A stretch of 64,000 bases of DNA, from NCBI GenBank assembly GCA_947626415.1, contig CANQSA010000009.1:29935-93934 (forward strand), given 5' to 3'. This document shows positions 1 through 8,076 of the stretch, in pieces; within the stretch, counting starts at the first letter, position 1, and each line of letters opens with the position of its first letter. Both the position numbers and the translations under genes were made by a program. The stretch comes from an uncultured Lachnospiraceae bacterium. Its GTDB lineage: Bacteria > Bacillota > Clostridia > Lachnospirales > Lachnospiraceae. The notes under the pieces were generated by a model. It was not told the DNA's origin. It did not search any database and saw only the letters and a list, made by a program, of their open reading frames with translations.

Positions 1-1064
1 TCTATGCTTCGGTCCGGGGATATGCGTCCTCACGCGCTATGGCTTTAAGCGGCGGAAATATCCCGGAGCGCGTTTATGACAATCTGATCGCGGTAGTACA
101 CGAGAAGATGCCGCTGATGCACCGGTATGTGAAGCTCCGTAAGAAAGCGCTGGGGCTGGAAGAACTGCATATGTATGACCTGTACACGCCTATGGTAAAG
201 GACGTGGATATTACGGTGCCGTTTGAAGAAGCAAAGGAGATCGTAAAGGAAGGGCTTGCGCCGATGGGAGAACGGTATCTGTCGGTTCTGCAGGAAGGCT
301 TTGACAACCGGTGGATCGATGTTTATGAAAATGAGGGCAAGCGCAGCGGCGCCTATTCCTGGGGCGCGTACGGGACGCATCCCTATGTCCTGTTAAATTA
401 CCAGGGCAATCTGGATAATGTATTTACGCTGGCCCATGAGATGGGGCATGCGCTGCATTCCTATTTTTCCGACAGCACACAGCCTTATCCCTATGCGGGA
501 TATCTGATTTTTGTAGCGGAAGTAGCCTCTACCTGTAATGAATCCCTGCTGATCCATCATATGTTAAAGAAGGCCGGGGACAACCGGGAAAAGGCGTATC
601 TGCTGAATCATTTTCTGGAAGAGTTTAAGGGAACGCTGTTCCGCCAGACCATGTTCGCGGAATTTGAGCGGGATATGCACGCACTGGCGGCAGCCGGAGA
701 AGCGCTGACCGCGGATCTGCTGTGTGAGAAATATTATGAACTGAACAAGCAGTATTTCGGGGATGCCATTGTGATCGATCAGGAGATCGCCATGGAGTGG
801 GCGCGGATTCCGCATTTCTATACGCCGTTTTACGTTTATCAGTATGCGACCGGATTCTCGGCGGCAATCGCGCTGTCAAAAGGAATCCTGGAACGGGGCG
901 AAGCGGCAGTTGCGGATTATATGAAATTTTTGACCGGAGGAAGCTCGGCGGATCCCATCGATCTCTTAAAACTGGCAGGCGTGGATATGTCTGAGCCGGA
1001 GCCCATCCGGCAGGCGATGGATGTATTTGAAGATTTGTTGGATCAGATGGAAGCGTTAATTTAA
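1..1064 (+). CDS. pepF: Oligoendopeptidase F, M3 family (5' end missing)
   Basis: Zinc metallopeptidase that trims short peptides in the cytoplasm. The reading frame is already open at base 3, so the window cuts off the N-terminus. About 354 residues remain of a family that is usually near 600. The catalytic HExxH is seen as HEMGH at 435-449, followed by a glutamate-bearing helix (EVASTCNE) that would give the third zinc ligand. The segment before it (ALSGGNIPERVYDNLI) matches the family's conserved substrate-side region. An internal ATG at 39 is not the true start. The next gene follows after 20 bases with a strong ribosome site, so the two are probably co-transcribed. The family is clear; the PepF subfamily is assigned from overall resemblance. 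Confidence 0.93.
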   Translation, partial: YASVRGYASSRAMALSGGNIPERVYDNLIAVVHEKMPLMHRYVKLRKKALGLEELHMYDLYTPMVKDVDITVPFEEAKEIVKEGLAPMGERYLSVLQEGFDNRWIDVYENEGKRSGAYSWGAYGTHPYVLLNYQGNLDNVFTLAHEMGHALHSYFSDSTQPYPYAGYLIFVAEVASTCNESLLIHHMLKKAGDNREKAYLLNHFLEEFKGTLFRQTMFAEFERDMHALAAAGEALTADLLCEKYYELNKQYFGDAIVIDQEIAMEWARIPHFYTPFYVYQYATGFSAAIALSKGILERGEAAVADYMKFLTGGSSADPIDLLKLAGVDMSEPEPIRQAMDVFEDLLDQMEALI

Positions 1065-1065
1065 C

Positions 1066-1080
1066 CGCTCCGGAAGGAGG
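1066..1080 (+). repeat. CGCTCCGGAAGGAGG intergenic element with ribosome site
   Basis: It follows the pepF stop directly and ends in the AGGAGG ribosome site of the next gene. It is one copy of a short sequence that recurs between genes in this window (see findings). Confidence 0.5.
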
Positions 1081-1084
1081 CAGT

Positions 1085-1495
1085 ATGAAGCAAAAGTTGA
1101 TTCATTTTATGAACGGGCGTTATGGTGTGGATTCGCTGAACCGGTTTCTGCTGGGACTGGCGCTGGTCCTGATTTTGTTATCCATGTTTGTCCGGGTTTC
1201 TGTGTTTGGCGTTTCCCTGCTTAACCTGTTGGGTTTGGCGGCGCTGATTTACGCCTATTTTCGGATGCTTTCCAGAAACGTGCAGAAGCGGTATCGGGAA
1301 TATGTCCGGTTTATGGCGGTAAGAAACAAGATTACGGGATTCTTTAAGAATAAGATCTGGTATCTGAAGCAGAGCCGGCAGTATCACATTTATAAATGTC
1401 CCGGCTGCGGACAGAAGATCCGGATTCCCAGAGGCAAGGGAAGGATTGAGATTTCCTGTCCCAAATGCCGGCATAAATTTATCAAAAAGAGTTAG
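1085..1495 (+). CDS. Small membrane protein with C-terminal zinc ribbon
   Basis: A 136-residue protein of unknown function. Residues about 21-59 are strongly hydrophobic and could form two membrane segments. A basic linker follows, and the tail has a CPGC/CPKC pair (C105, C108, C125, C128) typical of a zinc ribbon. The ATG has an AGGAGG ribosome site five bases upstream. It sits 20 bases after pepF and three bases before a DUF5685 gene, then a J-domain gene. The grouping suggests a shared job in protein handling or metal-dependent assembly, but that is inference. No named family is recognised beyond the zinc ribbon. Confidence 0.75.
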   Translation: MKQKLIHFMNGRYGVDSLNRFLLGLALVLILLSMFVRVSVFGVSLLNLLGLAALIYAYFRMLSRNVQKRYREYVRFMAVRNKITGFFKNKIWYLKQSRQYHIYKCPGCGQKIRIPRGKGRIEISCPKCRHKFIKKS

Positions 1496-1498
1496 CCT

Positions 1499-2335
1499 AT
1501 GTTTGGATATGTAACGATCTGTAAGGATGAACTGAAAATAAAAGACTATGCGTTTTACCGTTCCTGTTACTGTGGGCTTTGCGTGTCGCTGCGGCACAGG
1601 CACGGGATTCTTTCGGCGCTGACGCTTACCTACGATATGACGTTTATGAGTATGCTGCTGTCCGCTCTTTACGAAACGGAATACCGGGTGCATGAGATCC
1701 GATGTCCCATCCATCCGGCAAAACGGCAGACGATCCGGGTAAACCGGATGACGAATTACGCAGCCGATATGACGATTTTGTTGTCTTACCACAGTATGCA
1801 GGATAACTGGCGGGACGAGAAAAGCGTTTCGGGTCTTGCCATGTCGGCGGCATTGAAGCGGGCGTATCAGAACGTATCGGAACGCTATCCCCGGCAGGCC
1901 TGCGCGGTGGAGCTTTACATGAAGCAGATCTCGGCCTGCGAACGGGAGAATGACTGCAGCCTGGATCGGGCGTCCGGCTACACGGGCAATCTGCTGCGGG
2001 AGCTTTTCGTATACAAAAAGGATATGTGGCAGGAGCATCTGGGAAACATGGCGTTTTATCTGGGAAAATTTATTTATCTGATGGACGCCTATGACGATCT
2101 GGAAAAGGATGCCAAAACCGGTAATTTTAATCCCTGGCTTGCGATTCGGGATACGGACGGATTTGAGGAACGCGTGGAATATGTGCTGAATCTTATGGGC
2201 GAAATGGCGGCAAGGGAATTTGAGTGGCTGCCGATCCTGGAAAATGCGGAAATCCTGCGAAATATCTTATATGCCGGAATCTGGGCAAAATATACTGCCG
2301 TCCGGCAGCAGCGTCTGGAAAAAAACAAAGCGTAA
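1499..2335 (+). CDS. DUF5685 family protein
   Basis: A 278-residue protein that begins MFGYVTICKDELKIKDYAFY and then has a CYCGLC cluster (C23, C25, C28), the hallmark of DUF5685 as I know it from Clostridia. The body is predicted mostly helical. An acidic stretch, DAYDDLEKD, near residue 200 recalls the metal-binding aspartates of all-alpha isoprenoid enzymes, although this is only a visual similarity. It starts three bases after the preceding stop and its own TAA lies inside another copy of the recurrent intergenic element. Biochemical function is unknown. Confidence 0.8.
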   Translation: MFGYVTICKDELKIKDYAFYRSCYCGLCVSLRHRHGILSALTLTYDMTFMSMLLSALYETEYRVHEIRCPIHPAKRQTIRVNRMTNYAADMTILLSYHSMQDNWRDEKSVSGLAMSAALKRAYQNVSERYPRQACAVELYMKQISACERENDCSLDRASGYTGNLLRELFVYKKDMWQEHLGNMAFYLGKFIYLMDAYDDLEKDAKTGNFNPWLAIRDTDGFEERVEYVLNLMGEMAAREFEWLPILENAEILRNILYAGIWAKYTAVRQQRLEKNKA

Positions 2336-2337
2336 AC

Positions 2338-2352
2338 GCTTCGAAATGGAGA
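2338..2352 (+). repeat. Degenerate copy of the CGCTCCGGAAAGGAGG intergenic element
   Basis: The sequence CGCTTCGAAATGGAG follows the stop codon in GCGTAAACGC and serves as the ribosome site of the J-domain gene. It is a weaker match to the element at 1066, 24179 and 28389. Confidence 0.35.
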
Positions 2353-2356
2353 AAAT

Positions 2357-3085
2357 ATGGTATATGATCCTTATGAGGTGCTGGGTGTTTCCCCCGGCGC
2401 TACCGATGAAGAGATAAAAAAAGCATACCGGCAGCTGAGCAGAAAATACCATCCGGATGCCAATATCAATAATCCGAACCGGGAACAGGCAGAGGAAAAA
2501 TTCAAACAGGTCCAGCAGGCTTATGATCAGATCATGAAAATGCGGGAAAACGGCGGCACCTACGGGCAGAATGACAGCACTGCCGGCGGTTACGGCAGCT
2601 ATGGCGGTTACGGAAACCCGTTCGGCGGTTTTGGCGGGTTCGGAGGCTTTGGCACGGGCGGTTTTGGAACAGGCGGCTACGGCACGGGCGGTTATGGAAA
2701 TGCACGTGGCGGCAGTCAGGCTGGGACGGATGAAGAGACGGTACGGATGCAGGCGGCCAGAAACTATATCAACGCCCGTCATTATGATGAGGCGCTCAAT
2801 GTACTGGCAGGCATCAGCAACCATAACGCGGAATGGTATTATTTAAGCGGGATCGCTAACTATGGCAAGGGAAATAACGTGCAGGGCGCCGATGATATGA
2901 AGCGCGCGGTAGAACTGGAACCGAACAATCTGGAGTACCAGTCGGCATGGCAGCGGATGCAGAATGGCGGAACCTGGTATCAGGGTATGGGAAATACATA
3001 CGGCAGACCCAGCGTTTCTAATATGAACTGGTGCTGTTATGTGCTCTGTCTGAATTCCATGTGCAATCCGTTCTGCAGATGTTAA
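2357..3085 (+). CDS. J-domain protein with Gly-rich linker and TPR-like tail
   Basis: A 242-residue DnaJ-type co-chaperone that would stimulate DnaK ATPase. The J domain spans about residues 4-65 with the essential HPD at 32-34. A Gly/Tyr/Phe-rich linker of GGYG and GGFG units follows (about 72-118). Then comes a helical region with TPR character (about 128-200; [15 protein letters not shown]). It lacks the zinc-finger and C-terminal peptide-binding domains of canonical DnaJ, so it is a class C J protein. The last 20 residues are unusual, with six cysteines ([17 protein letters not shown]). The partner is unknown; the neighbours are a DUF5685 and a zinc-ribbon protein. Confidence 0.88.
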   Translation: MVYDPYEVLGVSPGATDEEIKKAYRQLSRKYHPDANINNPNREQAEEKFKQVQQAYDQIMKMRENGGTYGQNDSTAGGYGSYGGYGNPFGGFGGFGGFGTGGFGTGGYGTGGYGNARGGSQAGTDEETVRMQAARNYINARHYDEALNVLAGISNHNAEWYYLSGIANYGKGNNVQGADDMKRAVELEPNNLEYQSAWQRMQNGGTWYQGMGNTYGRPSVSNMNWCCYVLCLNSMCNPFCRC

Positions 3086-3105
3086 AAAATGGAAGTGAGA
3101 ACAAG

Positions 3106-3951
3106 ATGATTATTCCGATGCGGGGATTTACCCACAGTGGGAAATTCCATGCGGATGACGTATTTGGCGCGGCGCTGCTGCGTTATCTGAATCCGCAGAT
3201 AGAAATTATCAGAGGCAGCGAAGTGCCGGAGGATTTTGACGGCATTGTATTTGATATCGGCGGCGGCAGATACGACCACCATCAGAAAAACGCGCCCGTT
3301 CGGGAAAACGGCGTTCCCTATGCGGCGTTCGGACTGCTTTGGCGGGAGACAGGCGCCGATATTCTGGGAACAGAGGCGGCTGCGCAGTTTGACGAACAAT
3401 TCATCCAGCCGCTGGATCTGTCTGACAATACCGGCTGCCCGAATGCGGTCGCGGATATTGTAGAACTTTATTACCCGTTCTGGAATGAAACAAGAAATGT
3501 AGACGAAGCGTTTTTTGAAGCGGTTAACTGGGCGGAAATGGTTTTGCGCCGGCGGTTTTTACAGGCTGAAAGTCTGAAGAAGGCGGCGGAGCTGCTGAAG
3601 CCGGATCTGGAAAAACAGAAGGACGGGATCGCCATCCTGACGCACCACGCGCCGTGGCGGCATTTGGCGGCGCATACGGATCTGGAATTTGTGATCTATC
3701 ATTCCAAGCGTGGCGGCTACTGCGCGCAGGCAGTGGAAGCGGATGAAAGCGAAGCGGGAAAGGCGCATTCTCTGAAATATCCGTTCCCGGAAGCCTGGAG
3801 AGGCAGGGAAGCGCGGGAATTAGCGGAACTTACCGGAATTCCGGGTCTGCGGTTCTGTCATAACAGCGGGTTTCTGATCGCTGCGGACACGATTGACGAC
3901 GCCATTCTGGCATGCCGGAAGGCAAAGGAGATTGGGACAAAAAAACATTGA
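3106..3951 (+). CDS. MYG1 family DHH-type hydrolase
   Basis: A 281-residue protein of the MYG1/UPF0160 family, which shares the metal-dependent DHH phosphoesterase fold; the eukaryotic member is a 3'-5' RNA exonuclease. Metal-binding motifs are THSGKFHADD at residues 9-18 and a DHH triad at 57-59 (YDHHQ). A third histidine-rich motif, LTHHAPW, lies further along. The ATG at 3106 is chosen because GGAAGTGAG precedes it at good spacing; the upstream in-frame codons overlap the preceding gene. Bacterial substrates are not established. It is followed by a new promoter for the next gene. Confidence 0.85.
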   Translation: MIIPMRGFTHSGKFHADDVFGAALLRYLNPQIEIIRGSEVPEDFDGIVFDIGGGRYDHHQKNAPVRENGVPYAAFGLLWRETGADILGTEAAAQFDEQFIQPLDLSDNTGCPNAVADIVELYYPFWNETRNVDEAFFEAVNWAEMVLRRRFLQAESLKKAAELLKPDLEKQKDGIAILTHHAPWRHLAAHTDLEFVIYHSKRGGYCAQAVEADESEAGKAHSLKYPFPEAWRGREARELAELTGIPGLRFCHNSGFLIAADTIDDAILACRKAKEIGTKKH

Positions 3952-3977
3952 CATAAAAAAACTGCCTATGCTATAAT
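3948..3977 (+). promoter_or_regulatory. Sigma-A promoter for the P-loop kinase gene
   Basis: TTGACA at 3948-3953 and TATAAT at 3972-3977 with an 18-base spacer. The -35 overlaps the end of the MYG1-like gene. Confidence 0.8.
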
Positions 3978-4037
3978 CGACAATAATGGGTTAGTTTTTA
4001 AATGTGTACCAATTGAGTGGAAAGGCGAGAGACATTT

Positions 4038-4607
4038 ATGAAAAAGCTGATTTTAGTGACATCACCACCGGCATGTGGAAAGACATTTGTAACCAAGCAG
4101 TTAGCGAAGGCAATGACCAATTGCGTTTATTTAGATAAGGATTCTCTGATCGTATTATCCAAACAGATTTTCAAAGTAGCGGGAGAAGAGATTAACCGAA
4201 GCTCTGATTTTTTTGAGGAGTGGATCCGGAATTATGAGTATGATGCGATCATGGAAGTGGCATACGAAGCCCTGGAATACAACGATACGGTATTTATCAA
4301 CGCGCCGTTTACCAGAGAGATCAAGGATAAGGCGTATATGGACCGGCTGCGCAGCGAGCTTGCGAAACGAAGCACAAAGCTGGTCGTTGTATGGGTACAT
4401 ACGGACATAGAGGTATGTCATCAGCGTATGATCGAGCGTGCCTCCGATCGGGACGACTGGAAGCTGGCGCATTGGGACGAGTATGTTGCGACCAGGGACT
4501 ATAATAAACCGACCGGGATCAAAGATCTGGTTGTGTTTGAGAATTCTTCGGATATCGAGTTTAAGAACAGTTTGCATCAGATCACCTATTATTTAAGAAA
4601 ATTATAA
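4038..4607 (+). CDS. P-loop nucleotide kinase-like ATPase
   Basis: A 189-residue protein with a Walker A motif SPPACGKT at residues 9-16 and a central VVWVHTDIEVCHQRMIERAS segment like the lid region of zeta-toxin/shikimate-kinase-type small-molecule kinases. ATG 4038 is preferred to GTG 4017 because AGGCGAG lies eight bases upstream. It has its own promoter and an intrinsic terminator immediately downstream, so it is a single-gene transcription unit. The substrate cannot be told from sequence. It lacks an obvious antitoxin partner, so a zeta-like toxin role is unlikely. Confidence 0.8.
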   Translation: MKKLILVTSPPACGKTFVTKQLAKAMTNCVYLDKDSLIVLSKQIFKVAGEEINRSSDFFEEWIRNYEYDAIMEVAYEALEYNDTVFINAPFTREIKDKAYMDRLRSELAKRSTKLVVVWVHTDIEVCHQRMIERASDRDDWKLAHWDEYVATRDYNKPTGIKDLVVFENSSDIEFKNSLHQITYYLRKL

Positions 4608-4620
4608 AAGGAAACGGAGG

Positions 4621-4660
4621 AACAGTATCTGTCAGAGGAAACTTGACAGATACTGTTTTT
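4621..4660 (+). terminator. Intrinsic terminator after the P-loop kinase
   Basis: A perfect 14-bp stem (AACAGTATCTGTCA with TGACAGATACTGTT) and a nine-base loop, followed by a T run. Confidence 0.85.
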
Positions 4661-4718
4661 CGCACAGTTTATAACGGTATTTTTACCGGAGACAACAGAT
4701 GGAAACGAGGCAGCTGAA

Positions 4719-4943
4719 ATGACATTACGGGAAGGAAAGATAAATCGGACTTATATTGTAGAAGATGTAACGCTGGAGGATAAACTGATGGTGCGCCTGC
4801 AGGCGTTGGGGATGATCCCCGGCACACAGGTGGAGATCATCAACCAGAAGAGCAATGACAGTCTGATGATCAAAGTAAGAGGGACCCGATTCGCGATCGG
4901 CAGACAAATCGCGGACGGAGTGAACGTACAGGAAATGCGCTAG
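4719..4943 (+). CDS. feoA: FeoA, ferrous iron transport accessory protein
   Basis: A 74-residue SH3-like FeoA protein, cytoplasmic partner of the FeoB Fe(II) transporter. The sequence carries the family pattern LGMIPGTQVEII and ends in an MIKVRGTRFAIG strand typical of the fold. It lies 32 bases before feoB. I see no clear Fur box or sigma-A promoter in the 58 bases between the preceding terminator and the start, although TATAAC at about 4670 could be a weak -10. Confidence 0.92.
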   Translation: MTLREGKINRTYIVEDVTLEDKLMVRLQALGMIPGTQVEIINQKSNDSLMIKVRGTRFAIGRQIADGVNVQEMR

Positions 4944-4975
4944 AGAAACCGGGCGCGTTTCGGAAAGAAGGAACT

Positions 4976-6979
4976 ATGGCAAAGGTACAAGACGCCCCGA
5001 TCCGGGTGGGGTTTATCGGCAACCCGAATTGCGGAAAGACGACATTATTTAATGCGATCACCGGCGCGAAGCTGAAGGTGGCAAACTGGCCGGGCGTTAC
5101 AGTGGAAAAGGTGGAAGGCTCCGCGGTTTATCACGATCAGGAGATGAAACTGATCGATCTTCCGGGTATTTACAGTCTGACTTCCTATACGATGGAGGAG
5201 ATCGTATCCCGGAACTGCATTTTATCGGATGAAGTGGATGTAGTAGTCAATGTAGTGGACGCTTCCTGTATGGAACGGAATCTGTATCTGACCATGCAGC
5301 TGGTAGAACTGGGGAAGCCCATCGTCGTTGCCCTGAATATGATGGATATCGTGGAAGAACGCGGCATGGAGATTGATCTGCACCGTCTGCCGGAGATGCT
5401 GGGAGATGTGCCGGTGGTTCCGGTGTCGGCGCGGAAGCGGACCGGACTGGATACCCTGCTGCATGCGGTTGTGCATCATTTCCGGGAGCGGGAAGAACAG
5501 CGGGAAAATGTAATCAGTTATTCGGAGGATATCGAACAGCAGATCGCCGAAATGGAGACGGCGCTGACGGCGGAGCATCCGGACTGGGGGCGGACGCGCT
5601 GGTATGCCATTAAGCTGCTGGAGCATGACGGGGAAGTGTTGAAGCAGGTATCTCCGTCTATTGCCGGGCTGGCGACGGAGAGTCTGGAAAAAGAGATCAT
5701 TCAGGAGAAATACGCATATATTGAAGAAGTGATTCAGGACACCCTGCTGAATCGGGAAGAAAAGGCGATGCGGACGGAACGGATTGACCGGTGGCTGACG
5801 CACAGGATCTGGGGTCTCCCGATCTTTCTGGGGATTATGCTGCTGGTGTTTGCCCTTACATTCCTGGTGGGGGATTTCCTGAAAGGATATTTTGAGCAGG
5901 CGGTTGAAGCGCTGTCCGGCTGGGTGACGGACGGACTGCTGTATATCCATGCGGCGGACTGGATCATTTCCCTGGTGGCAGACGGGATCATCGCCGGCGT
6001 CGGCGGGATCCTTACCTTTTTGCCCAATATTTTTATCCTGTTTCTGGCGCTGGCCATTCTGGAGGACAGCGGCTATATGGCAAGAGTCGCCTATGTGATG
6101 GACGGGATCATGAGCCGGCTGGGAATGTCCGGAAAGGCGTTTCTGCCTATGATCCTAGGCTTTGGATGCAGCGTGCCGGCGATCATGGCGACCCGGGCGC
6201 TGGAACGGGAAAAGGACCGGCGGAAGCTGATGATGGTCATTCCGTTTATGTCCTGTTCCGCCAGAGTTCCGGTATATGTATTGTTCGCCGGTATCTTTTT
6301 CGGCAGATATGCGTTTCTGGTCTCCTTCTCCATGTATGTGCTGGGGCTGGCGATCGCCATTCTGGTGGCAAAGATCGTAACCGTGATCCAGAAAAGCAGC
6401 GACAATACGCCGCTGCTCATTGAACTGCCGGAGTATAAAAGCCCCAATGCGCGGACGATTGCGATCTATGTGTGGGAAAAGATCAAGGATTATCTGACAA
6501 AGGCCGGAACCGTGATCTTTGTCGCGTCGATCATTTTGTGGTTTATTTTAAATTTCGGCATATCCGGCAAAGTGGACGACGTATCGCTGAGCTTTGGCTC
6601 TATGATCGGAAAATGGCTGGTACCGATCATGGCTCCGGCAGGGCTCGGCATGTGGCAGGTGGTTGTGGCGCTGATCTCCGGCTTGTCGGCTAAGGAAGTG
6701 GTAGTATCCAGTTTTGCCGTTTTGTACGGCGTCAGCAATATCAATTCGGACGCGGGAATGAGCCAGTTGTCGCAAATGCTGGCAGCGCAGAATTTCGGGA
6801 TGCTGAACGCCTACTGCCTGATGCTGTTCGTACTTTTATATACGCCGTGTATCGCCACGATCGCTACCATACGGAGCGAATCCCATTCGTGGAAATTCAC
6901 CGGAAAGGTATTGCTTTTACAGCTTTTGATCGCCTGGCTGGCGGCCACCATTGTATTTCAGATCGGAAGTTTGTTTTGA
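4976..6979 (+). CDS. feoB: FeoB, ferrous iron transporter
   Basis: A 667-residue inner-membrane Fe(II) transporter. The N-terminal G domain has G1 GNPNCGKTT at 15-23, G2 VTVE at 41-44, G3 DLPG at 61-64 and an NMMD G4 motif near 120. A helical linker follows, then the membrane part from about residue 275 with two Gate regions, including LGFGCSVPAIMATR. Length is normal for a Firmicute FeoB without a fused FeoC. Translation begins after GAAAGAAGG. Its stop codon overlaps the -35 of the rubrerythrin promoter, so iron uptake and the iron-protein defence gene are packed together but separately initiated. Confidence 0.97.
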   Translation: MAKVQDAPIRVGFIGNPNCGKTTLFNAITGAKLKVANWPGVTVEKVEGSAVYHDQEMKLIDLPGIYSLTSYTMEEIVSRNCILSDEVDVVVNVVDASCMERNLYLTMQLVELGKPIVVALNMMDIVEERGMEIDLHRLPEMLGDVPVVPVSARKRTGLDTLLHAVVHHFREREEQRENVISYSEDIEQQIAEMETALTAEHPDWGRTRWYAIKLLEHDGEVLKQVSPSIAGLATESLEKEIIQEKYAYIEEVIQDTLLNREEKAMRTERIDRWLTHRIWGLPIFLGIMLLVFALTFLVGDFLKGYFEQAVEALSGWVTDGLLYIHAADWIISLVADGIIAGVGGILTFLPNIFILFLALAILEDSGYMARVAYVMDGIMSRLGMSGKAFLPMILGFGCSVPAIMATRALEREKDRRKLMMVIPFMSCSARVPVYVLFAGIFFGRYAFLVSFSMYVLGLAIAILVAKIVTVIQKSSDNTPLLIELPEYKSPNARTIAIYVWEKIKDYLTKAGTVIFVASIILWFILNFGISGKVDDVSLSFGSMIGKWLVPIMAPAGLGMWQVVVALISGLSAKEVVVSSFAVLYGVSNINSDAGMSQLSQMLAAQNFGMLNAYCLMLFVLLYTPCIATIATIRSESHSWKFTGKVLLLQLLIAWLAATIVFQIGSLF

Positions 6980-7005
6980 CAAGCGGTGAGCCGGTCTGCT
7001 ATAAT
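6976..7005 (+). promoter_or_regulatory. Sigma-A promoter for the rubrerythrin-trxAB unit
   Basis: TTGACA at 6976-6981 and TATAAT at 7000-7005, spacer 18. The -35 overlaps the feoB TGA at 6977-6979. A leader of roughly 105 nt follows before the ATG at 7118. Confidence 0.85.
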
Positions 7006-7037
7006 AAAACGGTAAATTTTGGGCATACTCTGTACTG

Positions 7038-7071
7038 CGGAGCGCATCGCCGCCATTGCGGAAACGCTCCG
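7038..7071 (+). promoter_or_regulatory. Hairpin in the rubrerythrin leader, including a CGCTCCGG copy
   Basis: CGGAGCG at 7038-7044 can pair with CGCTCCG at 7065-7071 around a 20-base loop. The right arm is another copy of the recurrent CGCTCCGGAA element. No U tract follows, so this is not a terminator. Confidence 0.4.
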
Positions 7072-7117
7072 GAATAAAGGACTGTGTGAAAGATCACGCC
7101 GGAAAGAGGTATGGAGT

Positions 7118-7741
7118 ATGGAATTTAAAGACAGCAAAACAAAAGAAAACTTAATGCGCGCGTTTGCGGGAGAAAGCCAGGCGCGAAACCGGTATACGTT
7201 TGCGGCCGAACAGGCAAAGAAGGCGAAGCTGCAGGTAGTTTCCTTCGTATTTACGTATACGGCGGATCAGGAGAAGGCCCATGCGAAGGTTTTCTATGAC
7301 CATTTGCGGGAATTGTCGGGAGAGACGATTTTCATTGACGGCGGATATCCGGTGGATATTACGGAAGATGTGGCGGACTTGCTGAGACGGGCGGAGCACA
7401 ATGAGCATGAGGAAGCGGAAGACGTATATCCGGAGTTTGCCAGGATCGCGGAGGAAGAAGGATTTTCCAGAGTCGCGGCGTCTTTTCGCATGATCGCGGG
7501 CATTGAACGGGTTCATGAGCAGCGTTTCCGCAGGTTTGCGCAGTGGCTGGAAGAACAGAAACTGTTTGCGGAAGATTCGCAGCGGGCATGGATCTGTTTA
7601 AACTGCGGGTTTATTTATGAAGGGGAGCAGGTTCCGTTAAAATGTCCGGTCTGTGAACACGATCAGGGATATTTTGTACGGTTGGAACTGTCGCCCTATG
7701 CGGATGACAAAACAATACGGATCAGAAATGGAGAATCATGA
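7118..7741 (+). CDS. rbr: Rubrerythrin
   Basis: A 207-residue non-haem di-iron peroxidase that reduces hydrogen peroxide in anaerobes. The ferritin-like part has E19, E52, E98 and an ExxH (E130/H133) suited to the di-iron site. The C-terminal rubredoxin-like part has CLNC (C160, C163) and CPVC (C176, C179). ATG 7118 follows GGAAAGAGG; an upstream in-frame codon at 7019 would place the start almost on the promoter and is rejected. The gene is followed at three bases by trxA and then trxB, so peroxide reduction and thiol repair are co-expressed. Confidence 0.95.
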   Translation: MEFKDSKTKENLMRAFAGESQARNRYTFAAEQAKKAKLQVVSFVFTYTADQEKAHAKVFYDHLRELSGETIFIDGGYPVDITEDVADLLRRAEHNEHEEAEDVYPEFARIAEEEGFSRVAASFRMIAGIERVHEQRFRRFAQWLEEQKLFAEDSQRAWICLNCGFIYEGEQVPLKCPVCEHDQGYFVRLELSPYADDKTIRIRNGES

Positions 7742-7744
7742 AAA

Positions 7745-8056
7745 ATGGAAATCAAGGTGATTACAAAGGAAACATTTGAAACAGAGGTACTGCAGGCCAA
7801 GGAGCCGGTGCTGGTGGACTTTTTCGCGGAGTGGTGCGGCCCCTGCAAAATGCTGGCGCCGATCCTGCATGAGATCGCAGAGGAAAAGAGCGATCTGAAG
7901 ATCTGTAAGCTGGATATTGACCAGAATGTGGATCTGGCGCTGGAGTACGGCGTACAGGCAGTGCCTACCATGATTTTGTTTCGGCAGGGAGAGGCTGCGC
8001 AGAAGATCGTGGGCCTTTGCAGTAAGGATGAACTGCTGCAGCAGCTGAGTCTGTAA
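7745..8056 (+). CDS. trxA: Thioredoxin
   Basis: A 103-residue cytoplasmic thiol-disulfide oxidoreductase with the classical WCGPC active site (C31, C34) and a cis-proline in AVPTM. Length is normal. It starts three bases after the rubrerythrin stop and lies 20 bases before a thioredoxin reductase gene, which forms the complete NADPH-dependent reducing pair. It is probably regulated with rubrerythrin from the promoter at 6976. Confidence 0.96.
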   Translation: MEIKVITKETFETEVLQAKEPVLVDFFAEWCGPCKMLAPILHEIAEEKSDLKICKLDIDQNVDLALEYGVQAVPTMILFRQGEAAQKIVGLCSKDELLQQLSL

Positions 8057-8076
8057 TACGGAAATCGGAGAAATGG

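Noticed and set aside
4038..4607. Zeta-type toxin of a toxin-antitoxin pair
   Set aside because: The P-loop kinase stands alone between its own promoter and terminator with no small antitoxin gene on either side.
4660..4718. Fur box upstream of feoA
   Set aside because: No 19-bp GATAATGATTATCATTATC-like palindrome is visible in the short gap.
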